Below are positions 46,820 to 59,228 of a DNA stretch of 64,000 nucleotides, piece after piece. Position 1 is the stretch's first letter, and each line of letters starts with the position of its first letter. The stretch spans positions 292,434,009 to 292,498,008 of the forward strand of contig JAUPFV010000004.1 in assembly GCA_036936605.1 (NCBI GenBank). Reading direction: 5' to 3'. The DNA comes from Limnanthes douglasii subsp. nivea (lineage: Eukaryota; Streptophyta; Magnoliopsida; Brassicales; Limnanthaceae). The notes beneath the pieces were generated by a model. That model ran no database searches, was not told where the DNA came from, and was given only the letters and a program-made list of their open reading frames with translations. The translations under genes and the position numbers were made by a program.

Positions 46820-47360
46820 TTACCTGCAGCAATTATGTCATCTACATACATATTAAATAATTAGTATGACAATGTTAGAGTTGTACAAAAACATAAAATA
46901 ATTGGCTTTTGAGTTTGGGAACTACTAGCTCAGTAGGTTATGTTTAATTTTATCACACCAGGATTTGGATGTAAGTCTATGACCATATTAATCTTTGTTG
47001 TAATTTATCAAGATATGAAGCCTTTGTATGATTCACAAATTCTTCAAGTTGTGTCATGTAAATATTTTAATTTAAAACCCCATTATGGAAGGCGAATTAA
47101 TCTCTAGTTTCATTGCATCCCAATATCTTGTTGCACCAATAGTTAGGATAGAATGTATAGTAGAAGCCTTGATCACATGTTTGAAAGTTTTTGAAAAATC
47201 AATGCCATATATTTGATTGAATCATTCGGAAACAATTCTAGATTTATGACATTAAATAAAGCCATATTTGTTGTAATTAAGCTTGTAAATCCATTGACAA
47301 CCAACAATATCCATGTTAGGTGTCCATTGAACAAAATTATAAGTCTTGTTTTATGTAATA
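46820..47360 (-). pseudogene. Copia reverse transcriptase fragment
   Basis: The minus strand reads VGCQWIYKLNYNKYG, KSRIVS, FNQIYGIDFSKTF and, further left, NMYVDDIIAAGN (the RT active-site box, near 46840). Many stops. 63230-63650 is a second copy of the same element type with the same passages. The Tnt1-like element abuts it at about 47361. Confidence 0.7.
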
Positions 47361-47385
47361 GAAATCTTCCTTCTTGTATCAAGTA

Positions 47386-48041
47386 TGATACAAGAAGAAA
47401 TGGAAGCACAAACGAAATCTTCCTTCTTGTATCAAGTATGATAGAGATAACGATCCCAAACAAAATATCAAGTCTGAATAAAATAAACGCAAACAACACA
47501 GAACACTTTTTAGGTGAAAAACCTTCTCAGTGTAGGAAGTAAAAACCACGGGACTGATTTCGGAGTCCAACCGAATATTCACTATCAGAAGATGGGTTAC
47601 AGAACTATTCTCTAGATAAAACTAGAGTATACGCCACAAAAAATATGACAACTTCGTACACAACCCCAATACACAAGATAATGAAACAAAATCAGAAAAC
47701 TCATTGAAATATCCCCAAAACTCAGATAGAAGAAGATGATCAAAAAACACACTTAGATGACTCCAATTCAAAAACCCTCAGGATAGAATGTAGAGGACAA
47801 ATAGACGAGCCTTCTCACCAAACTTGAAGCCGATCGGACAACCGGAGACAGTCCGATTGAAAGCACAAAGGTCCGCCTCGAATCACCTTTTTCTCTAAAA
47901 AACTGCACTATAGAATATGATGCTCATCTCCAAAAGACACTGTATAAATATATAATTATACATAAACCAAAATTCTATGTGTTATTGAAATTGGGCTTAG
48001 CCCATATGATAATTGGACTCCCACATAGGAGGAGCCCAACA
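47386..48041 (-). repeat. Copia B 3' LTR
   Basis: It aligns with 51534-52185 throughout. A 30-bp stretch at its outer end (47361-47390) is repeated at 47414-47443, a feature absent from the other LTR. Confidence 0.85.
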
Positions 48042-48057
48042 AATATCCCCCTCACGA

Positions 48058-48660
48058 CTATGTGGGAGGATTCGTCATCCCGGCGATCAATTTACAATGT
48101 TCAAGCTTTCCCCTAGGCAAAGCCTTTATCATCATGTCAGACCCATTATCATCTGTATAAACTTTATCAACCTCCATTAGTTTAGCATCAAGAATATCTC
48201 GAATCCAATGATATCTCACATCAATATGTTTCGACTTTGAGTGAAATGACGAATTCTTCACGAGATGAATAGCACTCTGATTATCACATAACAGTACATA
48301 CCTGTGTTGCTCAAATCCAAGTTCTTTCAAGAACTTCTTCATCCATAGTAGCTCTTTACTCGCTTCTGTCACTGCAATAAATTCAGCTTTTGTAGTTGAA
48401 AGGGCAACACACTTTTGTAGTCTTGATTTCCATGAAACAGCGCCACCACAAAAGTTAATCAAATATCCAGAAGTAGACTTGCGAGTATCGACATCTCCAG
48501 TCAAGTCTGAATCAGAATAAGCCAACAACTCAAGTTTATTCATCCCAAAACTGAGCTTCAAATTAGAGGTTCCTCACAGATACCTCATAATCCATTTTAC
48601 GGCTTTCGAATGCTCTCTACCTGGGTTTAACAAAAATTTGCTCACAACACAAACACTATG
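48058..48660 (-). pseudogene. Copia B RNase H
   Basis: The minus strand reads AYSDSDLTGDVDTRKSTSGY, then GGAVSWKSRLQKCVALSTTKAE, ELLWMKKFLKELGF and LCDNQSAIHLVKN. This is the copia RNase H with its acidic residues, ending GKLEHCKLIAG. A stop near 48565 separates it from the preceding RT tail (TRPDLAHSVC). Confidence 0.85.
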
Positions 48661-48667
48661 AGCTAAG

Positions 48668-50252
48668 TCAGGACGAGTACATACCATGGCATACATGAGA
48701 CTTCAAACTACAGATGCATATGGAACCACGCAAGAATGCTGTTTTTACATCCGTTTGCTCAATTTCCAAGTCTAGCCTCGCTGTAATGCCTGGAACCACA
48801 CGAATAGAAGACATTTTTACAACTGGAGAAAATATTTCATCAAAATCAATACTTTTTTTCTGACCAAAGCCTTTAACTACAATTCTTGCTTTGTACCGAG
48901 GTTGCAGAGAACTATCATCTTGCTTCAACCTATACACCCACTTGTTACTCAAGGATTTTCTCCCTTCAGGTATCTTCACTAGCTCAAATGTATGATTCTC
49001 ATGAAGTGATTGCATCTCTTCATTCATCGCTTCAATCCATTGATTTTTACATACACCACCAATAGCCTCATCATAACACTCAGGCTCACCTGCATCGGTT
49101 AACAAAATATATTCATCAGAAGGATATATAGTAGAGGGTTGTATATCTCTAGTAGATCTCCGCGTTGGAACTTCAGGTTGTTCAACATCTTCTTCATTCT
49201 CTTGTTTATGCATGAAATCATTATCATGATCACCAGTATCAAAAATATGTGAACCTCTTGAGGCAAATGAGTCACCATCTGAATTTTCTTCAACTTCTGT
49301 AGGAGTATGTGCAAGCGGAATATGCCCCAATTCTACCAAGTCATTCTCAGACATAGGCGTTGAATTTTGACTCTTATCAATATCATGAACTATCTGATCT
49401 TCCATAAACACGGCATCTCTGCTCCTAATAAGCTTCTTATTAATTGGTTCATGAAATCTATAGCCGAACTCATCAAGACCATAACCAATGAATACACAAT
49501 GTTTTGTCTTCAAATTGAGTTTAGATCTCTCATCTACATAAGCTTTGCACCCAAAGACACGCAAATGATCATAAGAAACATCTTTACCTGTCCAAACTCT
49601 ATTTGGGATATCTCTATCTAAAGGTACAGAAGGACTAAGATTCAAGACATGTACCAATGTATTCAAAGCTTCACCCCAAAAGTATTTTGGGAGTTGTGAT
49701 TGTGAAAGAAGACATCTTACCCTTTCAATTAATGCTCGGTTTAATCTCTTCGCTACGTCATTCAACTGATGGGTCTTGGGAGGTGTCTTTTGATTGTATT
49801 CTCCCCCATTATCACTTCTAACACACTTCAATTGTTTCCTAGTCTGTCTCTCAACTGAAGCTTGAAACTGCTTAAAGACATCTAACACTTGATATTTTGT
49901 TTTCAAAGTGTAAGCCCAAACTTTCCTGGAATGATCATCAACAAAGGTAACAAAGTACAGACAACCACTAAGTGTTCTCGTTTTGAAAGGACCACAAACA
50001 TCTGTATATACCAAGTCAATAACTTGGTTTTATTGAAGGAGCCGAGCTCTTGAAAGATACTCTATTCTGTTTTCCAGCAAAACAATGTACGCATTTCTTT
50101 AAATAAGCTTTTTGTATCCCACGAATGTACTGTTTCTTCCTCAGAATATCTAATCCTTTTTCGCTAATGTGACTGAGTCTTTTATTCCACAAATCAAGCA
50201 TTGCTTCATCATTAACAACATTGATTTTCTCAGCAGGCACCCTTGCAGACAT
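48668..50252 (-). pseudogene. Copia B integrase and residual reverse transcriptase
   Basis: Pre-integrase LWNKRLSHISEKGLDIL and CVHCFAGKQNRVSF (stop near 50016). The core DVCGPFKTRTLSGC, VDDHSRKVWAY and VRSDNGGEYN is followed, after a short internal deletion, by QKTPPKTHQLNDVAKRLNR. RT starts (NQWIEAMNEEMQSLHEN, KWVYRLKQDDSS, DEIFSPVVKMSSIR, QTDVKTAFL), then jumps to ICSLKSHVCHGMYSS. The palm with its YVDD box is missing, so RT is dead by deletion. Confidence 0.85.
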
Positions 50253-50276
50253 GATGTAGAGGGCTGAATAATTTTG

Positions 50277-51300
50277 TCATCTTGCCACAACCAACGAGCC
50301 CTTAGTAAGTTTCCACTGCCCATTCGCAAAAATACTGCAATAGCATTCATCATCTAGCTTCCATATAGAGATCAAATTCAATTGAAGATCGGGTATATGT
50401 TTAACACTCTTCAAAATCAATCTTGCACCTATGCTTGTTTCTAGATAAACATCACCAATACCAAGCACTTTAGATAAATCGTTATTTCCCATCTTTGCAG
50501 AACCAAAGTCACCAGAGGTGTAAGATGAGAAAAATTATCTACGAGAAGTGGCATGAACTGTAGCACCACTGTCGACTACCCAACCATTTTCATCAGACAC
50601 AGAATTCACAACAGCATCATCAATAACAACGAAGTAGCTCTCTGAAACTGCAGCTACATGTTTCTCGTCACCGCTTTCATCATAATTTTTCTCCTTGTTC
50701 TTTTCTTGTTTACCATTGTTAGATTTCCCAAAATTATTCTTTTTTCTCAACTTAGGACAAAATTTCTTAGTGTGCCTGATCTCATGACAGTAGTAGCACT
50801 CCCGATCTGCAAATTTATTAGACTTGTTCCGAGTCTTGCTTCTACTTTTACCTCTAGTTTTCCAACCGCGATTTTCATTTCTACCAGGTTTCTCAACGAC
50901 TAGAGTTTCTGAATATGAAGAGAAGCCAACTGTTTTTCTTCTCATATCTTCATTCAACACACCACTTAATGCCATTGAGATATTGCCTTCATGAGCTGAA
51001 TTAGAAAGAGACATTCTGAAAGTATCCCATAAGTCTGGCAGCGAACCAAGCAACTATAACGCCAAAACCTCGTCATCAAATTTGATACCCATAGCAGCCA
51101 ACTGATTAATCAATCCTTGAAAGGTATTCAAGTGATCTGTAAGAGATGATCCATCTTGATACCTCAAATACATCAACTGTTTGAATAAAAGTAACTTATT
51201 GTTTCTTGTCTTCCGAGCATATAACTCCTCAAGTTTACTCCACAATTTCTTTGCATCTATTTCGTCTACAACATGATTCAACACATTACCATCAACCCAT
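50277..51300 (-). pseudogene. Copia B gag and protease
   Basis: Gag: KKLWSKLEELYARKTRNNK, FKQLMYLRYQDGSSL, LLGSLPDLWDTF. The knuckle is ECYYCHEIRHTKKFC, where the conserved Gly of GH reads Arg. Protease: WVVDSGATVHATSRR followed by a stop near 50537, then KMGNNDLSKVLGIGDVYLET. The N-terminal part upstream of 51300 is broken. Sequence very like Tnt1. Confidence 0.85.
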
Positions 51301-51518
51301 TGCCGAATAAAGCCACAAACGTGTCAATGAATAATTATCCATTTTGCATCAGACTTATCTTTAGGTTTTTCATCAACGAACGCTGGTAAATGAAAAATTT
51401 TAACATAAAGAAGATATTCCATCTTCGATTTTCATATATGATAATTCGAACCATTCATCGTCACCATTCTGCTTGTATTCACCTCCATATTTGATACAAG
51501 ACAAGTACACAACCACTC

Positions 51519-51530
51519 GCTCTGATACCA
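51519..51530 (-). promoter_or_regulatory. Copia B primer-binding site
   Basis: TGGTATCAGAGC on the minus strand, three bases from the LTR edge; initiator Met tRNA type. Confidence 0.9.
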
Positions 51531-51533
51531 CTT

Positions 51534-52185
51534 TGACAAGAAATAGAAGCACAAACGAAATCTTCCTTCCTGTATCAAGTATGATAGAGATAACGATCCC
51601 AAAAAAAATATCAAGTGTGAAAAAAATAAACGCAAACAACACAGAACACTTTTTACGTGGAAAACCTTCCCATTGTAAGAAGTAAAAACCACGGGACTCA
51701 TTTCGGAGTCCAACCAAATATTCACTATTAGAAGATGGGTTACAAAACTATTCTCTAGATAAAAATAGAGCATACGCCACAAAAAGTATGATAACTTCAT
51801 ACACAACCCCAATACACAAGATAATGAACCGAAATCAGAAAACTCACTGAAATATCCCCAAAACGCAGTTAGAAGAAGATGATCGAAAAACACACTTAGA
51901 TGACTCCAAATCAAAAACCCTCAGGACAGATTGTAGAGGACAAGTAGACGAGCCTTCTCACCAAAATTGAAGCCGATCGGATAACCGGAGACAGTCCGGT
52001 TGAAAGCACAAAGTTCCGCCTCGAATCACCTTTTTCTCTCAAAAACTGCACTATATGAATATGATGCTCATCTCCGAAAGACACTATATAAATATATAAT
52101 TATACATAAACCAAAATCATATGTGTTATCGAAATTGGGCTTCGCCCATATGATAATTAGACTCCTACATAGGAAGAGCACAACA
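51534..52185 (-). repeat. Copia B 5' LTR
   Basis: TGACAAG...CACAACA, 652 bp. On the minus strand, TATATTTATATAGTG near 52100 fits the promoter. Confidence 0.85.
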
Positions 52186-52510
52186 ATACCCACTAAATTG
52201 TGATACATACTTTTTCACAAAATGCATCTTAAAACCAAATAAGATGACGATTATTGGAAACTTACGGTAACACTAACAAGACGTTTGCTTTATCCCGTAT
52301 ATTGATTATTTGGTGTAGAGAGCATTAATTTTAATTTTTTTGAAATGAAGTTATTTAGTTCTATTATGCAAATTATTTCCTTAATGTATCCATTAAATAA
52401 CATTATCTTAATATCCATCTCATGAAACATTAAATCAAAGTGAGCAGCCATAGACTTGATTGTCCAAAACAAATCATTTATTAAAACCGGAGAAAATGTA
52501 CAGATTAGTC
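52186..52510 (-). pseudogene. Copia RT fragment, different from the left flank
   Basis: The minus strand reads TFSPV.., AHFDLMFHEMDIKIMLFNGYIKE, then with a shift KFPIIVILFGFK. These are the middle blocks of copia RT (AHFDLELHQMDVKTAFLNG type). They are not collinear with 46820-47360 on the other side of copia B: the order along RT would be reversed. Confidence 0.6.
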
Positions 52511-54608
52511 AATACCTTCATGTTAAGGGTAAGATTTTTCTACCAACATACTATTTATATTTTATTTTTCTTGAATGACAAGAGATAGCAAAACAAGTTG
52601 TGTCCAATCCCACCTGACCCGGTCTGATTCTATCGCGTTTTATCCGGTCCGAACATAAAACGGGTTGGCTACGGGATTTAAAATTTTAATCCATGAACGG
52701 GCCGAGTTGAGTTTGAATTTTTAATTTGTCCAACCTATCCCAGACGAAAATAATAAAATATATATAACAATTACAAAAATTAAAAAATATAAATATATTA
52801 AAAATATAAAACTTGATGACCACGGTCCGGACGGAATTAACCACGGACAATAACGAACTAGATTTAGATTTGAAAATACTAAACGCTAATATTTATGAAA
52901 CAAAAATGTTTAACAAATAAAATCTTGGTCGGATGTCAGGTCAGCCAAGATTTTTTACCAGTGCTTATTTATATATATAAATTGTTTCTTTTTTATAAAC
53001 AAAATCATTCCTTCTTGAAATTATAATCTAATCTTTCTTTCTTTGGTTAGTTGTTTTAAACTTTATCGTGGTACCGTGGTTTTTCTCTTACATTACTTTA
53101 AATCAAAAATTACATGAGATTAGGATATTGTTTGAAAATTTGAATCCGTATGTATTTAATTACTAATTATCCATTTGTGGTTTGGGTAACTGTGTGTTAG
53201 TTGTCAAGTCAGGTTCATTATGCATTTTCGATGTATATTGTTTGGGTCTATATGCAATTTTTATCTCATGTAGATGAAAGAAAATGTCATTGTATCATTG
53301 ATTTTAAAAAAAAGGATCTTCCGCATTTTTGGTTATTATTTTCTCTTGTCAGTCAAATGTCTCTTGTATAATTGGATAAGTGTAAATGGCTTGAGTTTCA
53401 TTTTGCATCGGTCCTTCACTGTTTCAAATAGTACATTGTTTTATAGGAACCGGAGAAATGGATGTGTATGGTGTTAATGTTTGTTGTCGATATGAACTTC
53501 TTTACCGCACTCGTGGTCATGTTCTCTTTGTTGGAAATGTAAAAGTCCAAATTCATTAACCTTTTCTTTTATCTATAAATATAAGTTTATGTTTACTTAA
53601 TAACTATATTTTTTTAATAATAAAAAACCATAGCAGTCTAGTGTTTTTTTTTTGTTATTTATTTTACATAGTATCAGAACCTGAAGTATTCTGTTCTACT
53701 AGATATTTGATTTCGTATTAAGTATTGGATTTCGTATTAATTAGTAAAATTTTCGTTTGAGAATACAAATACGAGATTAAATTGCAAGTTGAATTAATTG
53801 GTAAAATTTCTACTGAATTATTATTGTGAATGAGTCAGAATTGCATAAAAATAATTGTTCGGTAAAATTACAGTATTAAATTTGGTAAAATTGCTAAAGA
53901 GTATTGTTAGAGAAATCGTAGAAAATTACTGTTTGATAAATCGGAGAAGAACATTTTGATAAATCTGTATTAATTATGAAAAAAATGTATAAGAGTATTA
54001 TTGGGTGAAAAAATTGCAGAAGAGTATTGGTTCGATGAAGTTACATCATTAAAATTGCATAAAAGTATTGGGCGGAAAGAGTATTACCTTGAAAGAGTAC
54101 GGTTGTTCGGTGAAATTACATTATTGAGTTATTAGTAAAATTGTATAAGAATACTGCTGAAATTGGAGAAGAGTATCCAGTTTTGGTGAAATTATATTAT
54201 TGAATTATTGGTAAAATTGTAACAGTTGAATTTGGTAAAATTGCATCGATTTTTTATTTGGATTCCGATTGTGATTTGAGTTGGATTTTGGTTTTGTTTT
54301 GGATTGGCTTTTGTGTTGTTTCCAAATTTTTCTCTTGTGTTTCGATTAGATTTGTGTTGGAAATTTTGATCGAAAGGCAAACAGTGTTCATTTTTGCTCA
54401 ATTTTAGAGAGTGTGTTCGAGACATCTAATTCTTCAATCTAACTGGTTGAATTATGATTTGGTGTTACGGTTCGGGATAAATCACTACTAGAACAGTGCA
54501 GCAGATTTGTTTTTTGGTATTTGGATTTAGTTTGGTACTTGGGCTTGGTATTTGGATTTAGTTCGGTATTTGAACCTGGTTTTGGATTTAGATTTGATTT
54601 AGTATTCT
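52511..54608. other. Mostly uncharacterised AT-rich DNA
   Basis: 53531-53666 may be a short copia LTR on the plus strand: TGTTGGAAATG start, TATAAATA, and TTTTACA followed by TAGTATCAGAACC (a decayed Met primer site). 53800-54240 repeats ATTGGTAAAATTG and AAGAGTATTG phrases. 54510-54605 repeats GGTATTTGGATTTAGTT three to four times. No gene supported. Confidence 0.4.
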
Positions 54609-55025
54609 GATAATGGAAGGAAAATATAGGTGATTAATTTGTAATTTATTCCACAAATGAGACCAGGTTCTATGTATTTAGTTATTAAGGACCAAAGTAA
54701 AGCAAACATAAGATATAGAGGGGTCAAATGATATACTCCAAGAACTTGTCTGTAAATAGTCAAATATTGGGATAAGAAATCCACTTTAATTGTAGGAATT
54801 ATGTAATCTTACTATCTACCTCATTTACTATATAAAGGACATTCCTTTTTGGGAAAAAGGGCTAATAGTAGTCAATTATTGTTACATTTATTCCTTTTGT
54901 CTTTTTCTCTTTCTAGTAATCATTGATTTCACTATTTACTGTCACTTCATACGAAGATTCCCTTGTCCGACCCTCTCCTACAAACATCTTCGCTTATGAA
55001 TCTGACTAAAGATTTTCTGAGTTCA
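54609..55025 (+). repeat. E3 5' LTR (outer end uncertain)
   Basis: A TATA box (ACTATATAAAGG, about 54828-54839) and an end in TTCA before the primer site TTAGTGACGCCG at 55026. The start is guessed from TGATAATGG at 54609; no partner LTR exists. Confidence 0.5.
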
Positions 55026-55103
55026 TTAGTGACGCCGTTTGTGAGAACCGTTTGGTACCCAGAATTAATTTTCTAAAACCTTGAAAACTATACTTCAAAA
55101 AAT

Positions 55104-56840
55104 ATGGATACTGAAGCTCGTGGAGAGATCGAGACTAATCCGACGAGATATTTGGTCGGTGTTGAGTCTAGTGACCATCTGATGGAAGAATAGGTCACAA
55201 AGGCAATGCCCCGAATCAAAAAAGAACTTTTAGAAGAATCAGTCTTGGTCGTCAGGCGAAAAAAATTACTCGAAGACATCGAAAGGTTGAATGCGGAAAG
55301 GGAAGTCATTATGGTGAATTCCAAAAAGGTCAGATCTCAGGTCCGACAAGAGAGGATCGAGGCTGATCAGACCCAATATGTTATTCAACCCAAAATGAAC
55401 CAATGAAGGAAAAGTCGTCGACATTCTAAAAGGCGCTATAGATTGGAGCAAAGATATGAACCGTCCGAATCTAGCGAATATACCTCCTTAAGTTCTCATA
55501 AGTCTTCCTCGTCGGAGACGGATGCGAGGTACAAGGCGGATCGAAGGCATAGAGATTCGAGGACACGCAAGCATGTTCATCGGACTAGTCGGAGAATGAA
55601 GGATTCAAGAAAGAAAGTTGACCCTGGTAATCGGAAAATGTACTCTGATGAGCAAGACAAAACGGGAAACATACGAGGTGAACATGTCACCACTCGAAGA
55701 CAACCTCAGCCCGATAGCTATCATCAAAATTACCGAGTCAATAATCATTTCACTTCTCTGGCCAAAGAAAGATTGTAACCAGCCACCAATGATGGTCTAG
55801 GGGGAAGCGCTTACGAAGTTGGACACAACTGGAGGTCATCCCCCATTTCCCCGGAGATCCTCTCAGGACATCTTCTCAAATGGTTCAATATTTCCAAGCT
55901 AGAGAAGTTTGATGGAACTCAGGATCCAAACAACCATATTGAACATTTTAAGAACTTTATGATCAACTGCGATGACGACGACAATTTTTTGTGTATAGAT
56001 TTCTCTCAGATGTTCAAGAACGTTACTTCCAAGTGGTATAACCGTCTGCCACAGGGTTTAATATTTTTTAGAGCATGTTCCGACAACACTTCGTTGGAAG
56101 TAAAAAGTTTCGTGCCAATGGAGATACCATCATTTATTGTCGACAAAAAATTGGAGAAAATTTGAAAGAATACACGAAGTGTTTCATCCAGGTTAAGACA
56201 GACATAGAGTTCTGTGAAGACAAGGTAGCACTAGCCGCTTTTCGAATGGGTCTCATTCCAGGGGTAATGAAGGAAAATGTCACAGAGACACGGGCTATGA
56301 CATTTGGAGCTCTGTTGGATCATATAGAGAAAGCATCTTAGTCGAGAAGACTAGGGCCTCAGAAATAGAATCCATCTCTCAATTCTATTAGGATCCGAAC
56401 TTAGCCAGGGCCAATACGACGACTGTGAATGTTCGACCCCAAGCTACGCAACTGGTTGCAACTGTCGACTGAGGGCTCAAATAGTTCAAGCAACGAATCA
56501 GACCCCTTAACGGACGACGCAGATCCAACAGTACCAACAGGCAGGTCAAGCAGTTCAGCAGTATGTCAGACGTGCATCAAATAGGTGGGTCCGACCAGCT
56601 CATTACAATGAATTAACCAAATGTGTCTCATCCATTTTCGAAAAGGCACGTGCGAATGTGCATTTTTGCAAGCCTTTCCCATTATAGACTTCGACGGAGC
56701 ACAAGAAGAATAAATACTGTCAATTCCGTTATGATATTGGGCATCACACCAAGGATTGTGTATCTTTAAAGTAAGAAGTCTATTATCTGATAGAGAACAG
56801 AAATCTAGTTGATTTTGTCAAGAAGAATACCGCAGTTGCA
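55104..56840 (+). pseudogene. E3 gag
   Basis: ATG 55104 (MDTEARGEIETNPTRYLVG), stop at 55191, then a charged coiled-coil-like segment (LLEDIERLNAEREVIM) and an Arg/Ser-rich stretch (55500-55620). Capsid: EKFDGTQDPNNHIEHFKNFM and KWYNRLPQGL, shift near 56070, ANGDTIIYC. The knuckle CQFRYDIGHHTKDC lies near 56720-56760 (first His reads Arg or Tyr). Aligns with E1 and E2. Confidence 0.8.
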
Positions 56841-57650
56841 ATGAAACAAGAAGTCGCTGCGAGGCAAGAAGATACCATGATGATATCCGATGTGAGTGAA
56901 GAAGAGTTTGTGGATGCGTTTGATGTAGCCACGGAATACATTGATCTGAAACCGAGCAGGAACAGTATAAACATGGTAGAGGAATCAATCCCCAGAGGAA
57001 AGGTTAGTGAGTTATGCGCGTTTTTTGAATCACTAACTATTTTCGGTGGGGATACGGTAGCATGTATATCAAATTATTCCCAGAAAAGGCACATCGTGTG
57101 TCTGAAAACGCAGTTGGAAGCGGTAGCCTCATCGCACCTATACATAAATCCATCACCATTTCTTTGCTTCGAGGATGACAACATGAGAGATATAGCTGGT
57201 CCACATGAGGACACAATGGTGATCGGAGCAGAGATTGCGGGAAATGAGGTAAGGAAAATCTTGATTGACACAAGGAGCTCTGCTAACATAATGTTCATGA
57301 CAACATACAATCAGATAACTAATCCCCCAACAATCCTACGATCGGACAGAACGATAGTGGGATTCACTGGTGCGACCGCAAACGTCGTCGGAGAATTCGA
57401 GGGAATGGTAGAACTGGACAAAGGGTCGTTCAAGATGATAGTAACGGTACTATTTGTCGTGGTAGAAGCCCCTACATCGTACAACGCCATATTCGGAATG
57501 TCATGGTTGTCTAAAATGCACGTTGTGCCATCCACAGTTCACCAATTTTTGAGGTATGTGGTGGGAAGCAATGTTGGAACAGTAAGGTCAAGTCATAAAA
57601 TGGCTAAAGTATGCTACAAAGCAGCGTTTACCCCTAGGGGTCGGATCTAA
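56841..57650 (+). pseudogene. E3 protease with altered active site
   Basis: An open frame of 269 codons. The linker KVSELCAFFESLTIFGGDT is followed by KILIDTRSSANIMF, where the catalytic DTG reads DTR (Gly to Arg), then GFTGATANVVGEFEGM and TSYNAIFGMSWLSKM. Although open, the substitution in the catalytic loop should abolish protease activity (established for retropepsins). Confidence 0.85.
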
Positions 57651-57719
57651 AAAAGAATAGTAATCAGAAGGGCCTCCTTCGGATTCTGATCCTGTTGATG
57701 ATCTGAGGGAGTCCCCTGG

Positions 57720-58935
57720 GTTCATGGTCTTTGATGAAGGCTTCGAGGATCATGCTTTCATCCCTGGAAAAAATCTCAAGATAGGAACAAGGCTATCACA
57801 AGAGATAAAAGAAAGCTGAATGTGATTTCTTTCAACCAAATTACATTTGTTTGCTTGGTGCACAGAAGATATCACAGGGGTCTCAGAAGATATCATCTGT
57901 CACAAGTTGGCTATACGGAACAGTGTTTGACCGATCATTCAAAAGAGAAGATCTTTTTCCCAAGAGAAAACTGAAGCAATAATGGCAGAAGTAGACCGTT
58001 TAACAAAAGTAGGCCACATACGCGAATCACAATATCCATTGTGGATGACCAATCTGGTCTTAGTGAAGAAGAAAAACAGAAAATGGTGGATGTGTGTAGA
58101 CTTCACTGATCTGAATATGGATTACCTTAAAGATCATTTTCCAGTCCCAAGAATAGATCAACTGGTGGACTCGACATCCAGAAATTGTTTATTGTCCTTT
58201 ATGGATACATACGCTGGATACAATCAAATCTGGATGGATCTGAGGGATCAAAAGAGCATGACTTTCGTCACCGGAAGGGGTCTACACTACTACAGGGTTA
58301 TGCCGTTCGGACTAAAGAATACGGGGGCAACATACCAATGTTTAATGAACAAACCTTTCGAGAGTTAGGTCGGCAGAAATGTGGAAGTCTATATTGATGA
58401 CATGTTAGTTAAAAGCCCCAGAGATGAGGATCATTTAACTGACTTGGAAGAAACCTTCGCTAATTTGGTCAAAATAAACTTAAAATTAAATCCGGAGAAG
58501 TGCACGTTTGGTGTAAGATCCGGAAAATTCTTAGGCTATATAGTCAGCGAGCAAGGTATCGAAGTGGATCCGGTGCAGTTAAATGCTCTGTGTACCATGG
58601 ATCCACCTAGGACGATCAAAGAGGTGCAAATTTTAACTTGAAGGTTGGCTGCTTTAAACAGGTTAATATCCAGATCATCGGATAAATGCACCCCTTTCTT
58701 CCAGGTATTGAGGAAAGCAAATCGCTTCGATTGGACACAAGAATTCTTGGACGGTTTTAATCACATCAAACAACACCTTTCATCCCCATAAATTCTGATA
58801 AAGCTACGTCTGGGGGAGAAATTGTTCTTCAACCTTGCAGTGTCTGATTTTGCAGCCAGTGCGGTTTTAATCCGAGAAGAATTGAACGTTCCAAGACAAG
58901 TCTACTACGTAACCAAAAGTCTTTTGGATGCAGAA
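57720..58935 (+). pseudogene. E3 reverse transcriptase and truncated RNase H
   Basis: MAEVDRLTKVGHIRESQYP, WWMCVDFTDLNMD, MDTYAGYNQIWMD, YRVMPFGLKNTGATYQC, a stop at about 58366, YIDDMLVKS, FLGYIVSEQGIEVDPVQ, a stop near 58640, then RNase H VSDFAASAVLIREE and RQVYYVTKSLLDAEC at the truncation point. Confidence 0.85.
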
Positions 58936-59228
58936 TGTTCCATTTCTCTTCCGGGGAGATGATCGTCACCCGGAATGATGTCCATATGATCACGGGGCTC
59001 TCAGTTGTGGGTGTCAACTGTGAGATATACGAGTACCCTACTGCTGATGAGCATACCGCAGCATACGCTCACTTACTTGGGTGCAGCGCTAGGGAGCTTG
59101 AGGCGGAGATAAAGGAGAACAAAGGCACCCATCAGTATTACGACGATGATATCACTGATGCGGATGCCCGCCGAGCTACCAGGGGCTACTTGTTGCACTT
59201 CTTTGGCTGTACCATTTTGGCCGCTTAG
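58935..59228 (+). pseudogene. Plant mobile domain (PMD / MAIN-like) fragment
   Basis: FHFSSGEMIVTRNDVHMITGLSVVG is the usual start of the plant mobile domain (family form: FHLP.GEMTITL.DV..LLGLP..G). It is followed by AYAHLLGCSARELEAEIKEN and ARRATRGYLLHFFGCTI. PMD proteins exist as host MAIN/MAIL1 genes and as transposon genes. This piece lacks its start and C-terminal half. It is joined to RNase H of E3 on the left and to the small gene A on the right. Confidence 0.7.

Larger units (their letters stand above)
47386..52185 (-). mobile_element. Copia element B, Tnt1-94-like (Tork-type)
   Basis: LTRs of about 655 bp at 47386-48041 and 51534-52185, a tRNA-Met primer site, a polypurine tract (minus strand GAGGGGGATATT at 48052-48041) and a minus-strand gag-pol closely resembling tobacco Tnt1. 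The LTRs are near-identical, so it is the youngest complete element here. It is not autonomous: RT is largely deleted and stops interrupt pol. No matching 5-bp duplication flanks it. Confidence 0.9.
54609..58935 (+). mobile_element. E3: Ty3/gypsy Tat-lineage retrotransposon, 5' half
   Basis: Plus strand: LTR, primer site, gag, protease, RT and the first residues of RNase H. It then ends abruptly inside RNase H (YYVTKSLLDAEC), where a plant-mobile-domain fragment begins. No second RNase H, integrase or 3' LTR. Several stops in every domain. Confidence 0.82.
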
